From: a virus
Virus record (IMG/VR): IMGVR_UViG_3300028025_004660
Span: 1 to 29,762 of that record
Length of the DNA: 29,762 nt
Direction: 5' to 3' (one strand)
The position numbers were made by a program, and so were the translations under genes. The notes under the pieces are model-generated. The model did not search any database, was not told where the DNA came from, and saw only the letters and a program-made list of their open reading frames with translations. The first letter of the stretch is position 1; the number at the start of each line of letters is the position of its first letter. Below are positions 27,401-29,762 of the stretch, in pieces.

Positions 27401-29762
27401 ACGTGACCGAGCTCATGGGCAAAGACGCCGTGTATGCTCTGCGCCCTGCCGGCAAGGCCATCCTTGCTCGCAAAACGAGGATTCTTTGACTTGTAGTAAT
27501 CAAAGTATGCATTCTTGTCGTGTGCTGAATCTGGCGTAAGCAAATAGTCCATCAGGTTTATTGGCCCAGAACCAATACCTGCCGTGCCTACAGCGCCCGA
27601 ATGCAATTTTGCGTATGAAAACCCTATCCCGCTACTTCTTGGACCAGCAAGCTCTTGCATTTGTTCTGGATACTTCTTGTGGAAGCTTTCTACAGTTGCA
27701 ATAATTTCTTGCAGTCGCTTTCGGTGGGCATCAGCCGGAACATTGTCAATTCGCAGACCGCTAGGTGTCACTACTTGGTAATACGGAATGCCTCGGTGCC
27801 CTGCTGGCCTTGGGATTGGCTGTCCTTTACGGGGTCCAGCTACATACGTTTCGTTCTGGGGGTAGAATCTTGTTCCGCGCGTAAATGGCCCAAGCAAATC
27901 TTCTTCGCCTAATCTAAAAGCGGTTTGCCCTAGGTAATTTGAATCTCCTGGACCCATCCGCCTAACAAGTTTTTCCTGCATTGGGTACGATGTCTTGCCA
28001 GACCTTCGCGCAAACTCCATTGGACTGTAGGCAATGCCCTGTTCTGCAAGGCGAGCTTCTACCCTCTTGATCTCTGCACGGATTTTTCCGTACATGTCAA
28101 CAACCTTGTCCCCGCCCATAGACATATAGCGGGTGTCCATGTTTTCCGGATCACTAAATTCGAAGCCAAGCGCCTCGTACAAGCCCATTCCTGCGCCGCT
28201 GGCCTTTAGGCTAAGGCCGCCAGGAGATCCTGGTCGCATATTTAAGCGAGGAAGATCCGCTGGGGACACGCCGTATTTTGCCTCTAGGGCACCGGGATAC
28301 CGCCTGCGGGCTTCCATTGTTGCCCGCGCATGTCGACGAAGCTCGTAAGCCATGAGGCTAGTCCCAACACCTGGAACCCCAAGACCGGCTAGTGCACCAA
28401 GCTTTCCCTGCTCGTGTGTGCCAGGCATTCTGTGGGTCATTGCCCCTACAACAAAATTCCTCAACCCAGCAGCGTCGTCCATTCCCGGAACGTAGAATCT
28501 ATTAGGCGCAGTGGCAATGAAGCCGCCCTTTAGGCCAATTCTTCTGTTTCCGCTTTGACCTGACCTTCTGTCTCTTCGGGCTCCGCTTGTTCCAGCACTG
28601 ACCTCGCGGAATGCCTCAAAACCGCTCATTTCATCTAGGGCTCCAGCAAGAAGGTCTCTGCGCATACCCTGATCTCCACCAGGGCTCATCAAGAATGAAC
28701 TTAGACCAACTGATCCCGGCGCGAGAGAGGCAATTGAGCCAAGGCCCGCCTGCTGCCTTCTAAGAAGCTGATATGCGCGCGCTGCGGTCATTTGATCGCG
28801 TCGGGAAACAATTCTTTTGCCGCCAACGTCATACGGGTCGGTAACACCCATGGCGCGGAGCTGCGCCTTAACCAGTCTCTCTGGGTCCGCCCCAATCTCT
28901 CGAACTCTTACGCCAGCGTTGTGCGAGGCAACAAGCGCTTCTGCAAAAATCTGCTCTGGGCTTCGGCCAGCGAGGTTCTGGGGAACTATGCGGCCAGGAC
29001 CCTTGCTTGCTCGGCCAGGAATAAACTCTTTTCCTGAAGCCAAAGACGACCTGGTTTCATCTTCAAAAACTACTGGCCGGGCTATCCTGCCCCTGTCTTT
29101 TCTTTGCAACATTTCGCCAAGCAGGCGCATTGGCCTTGGAAGATCAGAGAAATCATCGCCTCTGAAGTCTTGCGGGAGCATGACCCCGCGCCCAGTTGCT
29201 CTGGTTCTTGAAGCAAGCTTTCTCTGCGCCCCAGAACGGCGCGACATCTGCAACATTTTGTTATAATTGCCAGCGTCGCTATGCCCAGAAGCTGCCTCTG
29301 ATTCTCTTGTAATTGCAGCAGCCTCTAGCCTTGTCCTGAGGGTTTCCATGTACTTATCTGTGTCTCTCTTGGAGTAGCCAGCAGTCAAGAAAGATTCTTC
29401 AACAATCTTCATTGACCTCTTGCCGCCAAGGATTCCCCTTAAGGCTTTTGCTTCGCGCGCAGATGCATCTTGCTCTTGTTTTGTTAATTTAATTCTTGAA
29501 AGGCTAGAGCCGCTCCCTTTTGTCATCCACGGCAGCAATGTTCCGCCGCCCACAGGAACATCTCTTGGCATATAGCGTGCAGAGAATGACGAGAATTGCG
29601 GCGTATTGTTTAACTGCCTATCAAGATCTGAGATAGGCCTATTTAGGCCCCCCATGCTAAACATATGCTCGTTATCAATTCCAAGAATTCTTCGCTTTCC
29701 GCCGCGCCCCTTGCCAACCATCATGTTTGAGCCGTGTCGATCTGTCTGGCCAAGGATCTGAT
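15433..29762 (-). CDS. Giant tape measure protein carrying kinase-, acetyltransferase- and protease-like domains (N-terminus outside window)
   Basis: The frame is open from the right edge to a TGA at 15433-15435: 4775 residues are visible. An ATG pair at 29724/29721 is not the start, because the 12 codons before it have no stop, encode a recognisable kinase motif (DRHGSN) and no ribosome site is seen. Numbering below starts at 29724. Tape-measure identity: a classic N-terminal ruler domain at about 2290-2437 (ALGQMNSAGRV, then QLANAGI), long helical and hydrophobic stretches (about 2500-3200), a Gln/Glu-rich coiled coil (about 3480-3650), and VGERGPE motifs at 3928 and 4682. Added enzyme-like domains: PI3/4-kinase-like (right edge and about 1040-1290), GNAT-like (about 395-540), HExxH peptidase-like (770, 1646, 4260). 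The protein sets tail length, lines the tube and probably enters the cell with the DNA. The extra domains suggest delivery of effectors; that is inference. Confidence 0.85.
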   Translation of the reverse strand, partial: QILGQTDRHGSNMMVGKGRGGKRRILGIDNEHMFSMGGLNRPISDLDRQLNNTPQFSSFSARYMPRDVPVGGGTLLPWMTKGSGSSLSRIKLTKQEQDASAREAKALRGILGGKRSMKIVEESFLTAGYSKRDTDKYMETLRTRLEAAAITRESEAASGHSDAGNYNKMLQMSRRSGAQRKLASRTRATGRGVMLPQDFRGDDFSDLPRPMRLLGEMLQRKDRGRIARPVVFEDETRSSLASGKEFIPGRASKGPGRIVPQNLAGRSPEQIFAEALVASHNAGVRVREIGADPERLVKAQLRAMGVTDPYDVGGKRIVSRRDQMTAARAYQLLRRQQAGLGSIASLAPGSVGLSSFLMSPGGDQGMRRDLLAGALDEMSGFEAFREVSAGTSGARRDRRSGQSGNRRIGLKGGFIATAPNRFYVPGMDDAAGLRNFVVGAMTHRMPGTHEQGKLGALAGLGVPGVGTSLMAYELRRHARATMEARRRYPGALEAKYGVSPADLPRLNMRPGSPGGLSLKASGAGMGLYEALGFEFSDPENMDTRYMSMGGDKVVDMYGKIRAEIKRVEARLAEQGIAYSPMEFARRSGKTSYPMQEKLVRRMGPGDSNYLGQTAFRLGEEDLLGPFTRGTRFYPQNETYVAGPRKGQPIPRPAGHRGIPYYQVVTPSGLRIDNVPADAHRKRLQEIIATVESFHKKYPEQMQELAGPRSSGIGFSYAKLHSGAVGTAGIGSGPINLMDYLLTPDSAHDKNAYFDYYKSKNPRFASKDGLAGRAQSIHGVFAHELGHVMAVDKYQEAMKQKGINLYGYRPYDEFVYGNRRDGMGRGARGFHYDYKKGMAQMDALANVGETTGGRLKPEDFYLPGEVDRQSNPQGGAYSGFFHPGSKKQKTMYGSNKTGFFVEDVTEQLQMRKIGEMMLMGKQGPLSSVLPKQYKNIDEAMQALWKIGGYGSIRGQMHVGTEWMAQMFAKWSSRAWGAPDAALGGHPDVDAKNKLGYRVARILARNNQWAEYSKRSGGIGGMLGGLLGGGRPNIMQQITGGQTYGMTLQDLLGGDITGMGSHSIGHWSGGSGKQILNLKTMAGEIRQVLAQPIGGDASQGGRFPNKAMEILAGLLGVDTPTILERSIGGRRMAIQPMAPGETAIDFINRLSAPPSTRVPVWEDDEIIGHFSRPLGAGATDPSLAQQPWLASRGGRRMQILDHLAQTYDRHGLNYLLNLVNPQAGVGQPGNYRVTAIDHDLTLRPPGKGGRKVTGGGGQIGIPGAFQGDQMKLAREEAATLAGVMTRRKVIEPQLLEALRAGGYSEQEALATVDAIFRRAREAFRSRMAESRGAARPDGRELSRRSGGGSMNGLTNPFAQYSKRSGGAATKDPYTSLQTAFEQVTLTAIKNLKVSLAGQKISPALFRQSIESFQKTILDAATGQGEFAGGSMQKALRGIAPKARKSIMGMFGGILKDIEDTGTAAFKRGDLKGIPLRKVLFSMLGSVASTYAPDIAQIAANPALQGKKPSGRRDRIPGIAGINKYAGGLQQLGGVPIAPGLRLAGSATLDQHLLDQGFNPENYRGRAGLVTDLVQKYIPSSPGLPSGLRFTDTLTPDAEGRSSWGNYMPSRGAGMVGPGTAYPDDRVGQISLDLGSQGGMRRNGLDRSTVTIGKLLATTAHEITHKMVDEAQLEAAKLSIGKTDAEKEEILKKVTAARGVPQKDKYRAYSGISGEYMFVPKGSAPIGARPIPLGSEQNPEGYSYMELPKGSITESQYKALSPKAKASYEPGYVTADQARAIDSNAGGQHINVPGHFGPQAAMLDDFGAGVTEYAQLLAASTRILQPGETEASLLRSTAQMNAGSRANITSFSAATPGVAGVLNPFQGGLLKAFDLSPTLGVGTAMKPVAEFLGALQRNMSAQMTDSAAAGGLDPKDLGGMFTKALAKAIEATPKGERANVLSAIRPERMLDAAVILDSIGRAKNIPALTRMIDAGGAVPAVSSPHGILGSDAESDADVQRINRELARGGGRGSRRGKPAPGPAPTPGAGPGLGSLPPDRVAVISPKGADLLSKLTEILSMGLSGGGKENIPLRKVLRKEAGLPDRPLTGTQLATDSLTSSGIAALAEQFPELLPFVREYRPDHPLLGAQPGSRVPATKRGRRGGPVGPTGSGSTAVQPYVDTMDPDYYQNQADAIFSSRVTDAFNMLGGQGGLGYSPRGLGNHMNVLLDVMPEDQLQGGIDKLKQFGATMKDAFLSSKPVVGLMQDFDDAVLRAADGSLDFSKSLDAATASSGGLVNQLKETVKLAVAFVLTQNAANAIYRSISHLSSGFIQFNQSLEDAKVGFSTLFYNAGDSMGVAEGRATGMIERLKEFANVTPFYFTQLQEAAVRMQAFGLDIGQVLQRDPNTGELVGYIKNIGDAVAALGGGDEKIMRITYALGQMNSAGRVYQNDMMQLANAGIAGYEILAEALINELEAKGKDMTNEDKKILNDLYTNRVEAIRKLTTSGRISGKASAAAILSGLGEKYGGGMERLSKTMTGALSTVSDMSQSLVATLTGPLYNAIRDLVVEFAGVLQRPETLAVFVTMSQKLQGFAATIKEAIPATVATIVNAFTYLGGIIAKVFGGSGTASAVDLLRSGLQTIGDLLSNNVVRAAILASVALKAMMSVVSANPLVATIGIVLAALGALRQAYESNFLGFADTVDNAMAPLAEMGPDIAESIIPALKELIAAAAQVIGGGLVLALKAALPIISALAAALGGMAGILEKLAPLIGAFMGAWIVKKVAIEGMAILFTKLQNAAASAAMAAGVAGVQMSSWGKPGATYYSQKIPVRAETVETEDGPVTVYRSAAPEEGPGAISKGVSIGDTDKARGAIAGHMPFEKMYALPPELAKVRLQYLSNEGIINPATRKLAGLDEQAGTAQGARPENKILRSRSMEEILAESGRVTIEQIVEARKQLRGDQALQEAGLVDVSETGEVTPSERGRRFLREKLENERQRRAFDNDISVEEQVKRDQAEAASIRQANKEGQKVLGYVPKPIPDYAITPAQLTPEEELQALRGLKGRTFKEGFNYNYTAELSRRHAEARAAGRYRTGLDGSEIPNLGLTGKLRARGVATVKTISDMFAMGGQTEMIGTAADKFGSLAMATSGLLMGFEALGSTVGISSKEMQGFSTALMGMAIVSKGVAAAMAGISAAGGLKNALSGLLGSMGGPIGASIMAAVAGAVFVASELSKHEAEAKAYKDQRAADKEREKTIKTNWNESGLGYQVPLMAGGEAQYDLYGFSDGKTLGGNMGQSKIEELVAQGLFKKEAGAIPGRFTYTPTEAGRAKGYISAKALTQAATPTFGSAPTAAVNRVDDLLVSSTGGIMEATPAERMGQENADKLQELLAMGVVSEDFINQLVKDIRREDSASFGSALILGRLGEPRSEESRLRYGSAYSNAFDEQAFGLFSTFDPKDFMTEILKSENTDRAILNKHGLSQYSFSGEYGKEGVPNEAIFSTSESLKLLNDSLDDASKALDEAKKKLSKLFDPFATAFEQLMGRAKELLQKEFELEQQQLNAEMEDALYNVDALYNGETMRLGVLEEQYALLQEQRAEQEKLNALNDAQENAARATLGLFDAQQDPIQAAIAAREAAQKLQKEEQNYQMQQMSESIEQAKGSVQYQQTTTYYDEKKATLTADQQERSRRLEERAQQLLKDIQEGKITVAAAQEEFMAMFGDAGLPLESILETGNFQGEALADIMGTAFATRFQELGDIIATTMADVVRAGIAAAAAEANVDAIVEQIDKIENKKDKIKKKDVEAERDRMKQVLIKSRASLDAYSISEGVLGTEAGKKANAASASLVSLIDDLSKMNFSQYGEYLTRAQFGTEFDRIYSVMDNIYKTFGPLQLINPTYGDSRDRTDPTQPVIRTRPPKPTTYPVGHSASTGAWYPLGDVEWGFYDLTSTLIEKRAKGGPVGAGQYLVGERGPEMLTMFPDGGGYVTPNHELPSSIQSSSGALKAGKRGRYYGGLVGVTGRAGGGYVGPNRDTWNYDSPSESFTRSLGFIGDPTGFEQYAFNEFMNSQSNTKAQKNELARRFPKQYARYVAGKIRSGGPRGWSPVTGRADGGYLGGWDSWDRPQPTETPIPDTTGGHGIDSWGAPIADENLVKGIPAGRVHFLGDLDPIQKIWNKLGPNSGKVGGSGNKIRFDWGDVIISDDYARTGQTVDLAALSEAARLSLASAPEDMFDPSDRTKRVTIVVVPDLGDGVVGRVKYPTGPRKNHIYLSPQGTTSQGQSWDFNKRGDANTSGYLETIAHETGHLVHSRKHGTPLLRGQGIFSPLVSLLSLGTQGGIGLPMGILERIEKKNPTLALALARVFRLPGLAVNTQGRLADLNRDAFVRSAADQGGDVLNWAEFSGKSPAVSFYGMGSPAENYADSFKYHVLDQAPGRHGETLGESILGSEPRLEEPRFKSGTGWDQVQINDPEAQYKKELLEWRKRRAVAGTSKILAVREGWQNIHDSINRKSTFPVDGKDAAYRDVAGGQRPDSFTPTYRSSSGSSAVGAGLKVFDKNMNTKKGNVFASLAADIGQMAASGQWDFGRLIFNRIFDLLGAIPMIGGKLSVIAGLATTLLSGGDVGRAGVGMIGSLLGEFLGSMALAPIGMPWLGGFVGGIIGGALSDAIYTNIINPAAASKPNVMVGGGKYGVYNPGPNMPDITKILPEQRAFGGSIGKNMPYLVGERGPELMIPDSSGYMLPNTGLRALQAPGDLRMAGGGATINASVTINNPVVSDAADIDKLAEKVSSAQVRTLRAAGFMRPS
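15661..15681 (-). repeat. Second VGERGPE copy (tape measure C-terminal motif)
   Basis: Encodes residues 4682-4688 in a GGSIGKNMPYLVGERGPE context followed by SGYMLPN. This is the usual near-terminal signature of many siphovirus tape measure proteins and supports the identity of the whole gene. Confidence 0.75.
16554..17395 (-). other. HExxH zinc peptidase-like domain 3 near the tape measure C-terminus
   Basis: HETGH at residues 4260-4264 (16933-16947) in LETIAHETGHLVH, preceded by strands (VTIVVVPDLGD and NHIYLSP). SPAENYADSF with Glu4377 gives a full ExxAxxF third-ligand motif 117 residues later, resembling lethal-factor-like and related gluzincins. It sits between the two VGERGPE motifs, so it looks inserted into the tape measure C-terminal region. 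Confidence 0.65.
17923..17943 (-). repeat. First VGERGPE copy (tape measure C-terminal motif)
   Basis: Encodes residues 3928-3934 in a GGPVGAGQYLVGERGPE context followed by GGGYVTPN. The same motif ends the protein at 15661-15681. Its DNA resembles that copy (about 17 of 21 bases). Confidence 0.7.
18750..19290 (-). other. Gln/Glu-rich coiled coil of the tape measure protein
   Basis: Residues about 3479-3659 are rich in Glu, Gln, Lys, Leu and Ala with few helix breakers (for example LQKEFELEQQQLNAEMEDAL and AAREAAQKLQKEEQNYQ). This is the type of long helix that measures tail length. Confidence 0.6.
22415..22860 (-). other. Canonical tape-measure N-terminal domain
   Basis: Residues about 2289-2437 match the widespread tape-measure domain (TIGR02675-like): FIQFNQSLEDAKVGF, FANVTPFYFTQLQEAA, ALGQMNSAGRV, then QLANAGIAGYEIL. 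In most phages this lies close to the N-terminus; here it follows about 2300 residues of extra sequence. Confidence 0.75.
24324..25170 (-). other. HExxH zinc peptidase-like domain 2 in the tape measure protein
   Basis: HEITH at residues 1646-1650 (24775-24789) within LLATTAHEITHKMVDEA, preceded by a strand (GQISLDLGS). Glu1797 in VTEYAQLL is a candidate third ligand, although this motif is one residue shorter than the ExxAxxF of domains 1 and 3. It is not similar enough to domain 1 to be a recent duplication. Confidence 0.5.
25855..26607 (-). other. PI3/4-kinase-like domain, copy 2, complete in the window
   Basis: Residues about 1040-1290. Visible in order: ILNLKTMAGE with Lys1065 as a candidate ATP-binding Lys; LAGLLGVDTPTI (about 1098) and MAIQPMAPG, typical of the N-lobe and hinge in bacterial PI3/4-kinase-like proteins; DRHGLN (1194-1199), the catalytic loop; AIDHDLTL (Asp1223), the metal-binding motif; then helices. 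There is no HRD or DFG, so it is not a Hanks-type kinase. Substrate is unknown; protein phosphorylation or an inactive scaffold are both possible. Confidence 0.6.
26844..27801 (-). other. HExxH zinc peptidase-like domain 1 in the tape measure protein
   Basis: HELGH at residues 770-774 (27403-27417) in a helix, GVFAHELGHVM. A Glu at 948 in GTEWMAQMF fits the ExxAxxF helix that provides the third zinc ligand in gluzincin-type peptidases, 178 residues downstream. The two motifs make an active zincin plausible; the family is not assigned. Confidence 0.6.
28105..28542 (-). other. GNAT acetyltransferase-like domain in the tape measure protein
   Basis: Residues about 395-540. VPGVGTSLM (450-458) matches the acetyl-CoA pyrophosphate loop and following helix of GNAT enzymes ([RQ]-x-x-G-x-[GA]-x-x-L[ML]), preceded by a strand (LGALAGLGV). 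Then come a helix, a strand (LSLKAS), LYEALGFEF (515-523), the standard GNAT motif B, and a final strand (RYMSM). The usual Arg/Gln at the loop's first position is not obvious. An insert of about 20 residues lies between the helix and the LSLKAS strand. Confidence 0.55.
29665..29762 (-). other. PI3/4-kinase-like catalytic loop, copy 1 (cut by window edge)
   Basis: At the right edge the leftward frame reads QILGQTDRHGSN and, 22 residues after the Asp, ILGIDNEH. DRHxxN is the catalytic loop and the following I-D motif the metal-binding site of PI3/4-kinase-like folds. The match to copy 2 (QILDHLAQTYDRHGLN ... AIDHD) shows that the two are related. The ATP-binding lobe must lie outside the window. 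Confidence 0.5.

Noticed and set aside
29719-29724. ATG pair as the true start of the tape measure gene
   Set aside because: The frame is open upstream to the window edge, there is no ribosome site, and the upstream codons encode a kinase motif that matches an internal domain.
1-29762. tRNA genes, CRISPR arrays, insertion sequences, attachment sites
   Set aside because: No cloverleaf, regular spaced repeats, transposase or integrase motif was seen on either strand by eye; there is almost no non-coding space.

Overview
This window looks like the tail and lysis part of the genome of an uncultured long-tailed (siphovirus-like) Caudoviricetes phage. Almost all bases are coding, genes overlap or nearly touch, and the gene order is the classic late order: tape measure, tail hub, receptor-binding proteins, endolysin, holin. 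An actinobacterial host is plausible but not proven. It is suggested by a C39-type lysin with a Pro/Ala linker, an Ala/Lys-rich H1-like protein, an FmdB zinc ribbon and an apparently leaderless start with a good TATAAT box. All stops fit the standard code. I see no tRNA, rRNA, CRISPR array, insertion sequence or integrase.

Layout. Positions 1-848 carry three rightward genes: the 3' end of a Pro/Ala/Gly-rich protein, a two-helix membrane protein, and an FmdB-type zinc ribbon. A GC-rich hairpin at 856-875 separates them from a leftward block that fills the rest of the window. Read in its own direction (right to left), that block encodes a giant tape measure protein (at least 4775 aa, open at the right edge), a 2648-aa hub/tip protein, a 692-aa tail-tip protein, a 1013-aa fibre with a self-cleaving S74 chaperone, a C39-like endolysin, a holin-like protein and an Ala/Lys-rich H1-like basic protein. 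There is no gene-free stretch above 300 bases.

The most remarkable element is the tape measure protein. Its recognisable tape-measure domain begins only near residue 2290, counting from the first ATG in the window. About 2300 residues precede it, and they carry motifs of several enzymes: two PI3/4-kinase-like catalytic loops (DRHxxN followed by an ID motif), a GNAT acetyltransferase-like domain, and two HExxH zinc-peptidase motifs. A third HExxH domain lies near the C-terminus, between two copies of the VGERGPE motif. In the N-terminal part, a short [RK]RSG motif recurs six times, at or near domain boundaries. My reading is a polyvalent, effector-loaded tape measure: kinase, acetyltransferase and proteases carried in the tail lumen and probably injected with the genome to act on host proteins. 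The motifs are visible in the sequence; the effector role is inference.

The hub protein is also oversized. Hub-like N- and C-terminal parts appear to be separated by about 1700 residues that hold many copies of a beta-rich module (H-x-x-x-x-G-[DE]) and a LamG-like lectin domain. Together with carbohydrate-binding regions in the hub and fibre, this suggests a receptor-binding apparatus aimed at glycans.
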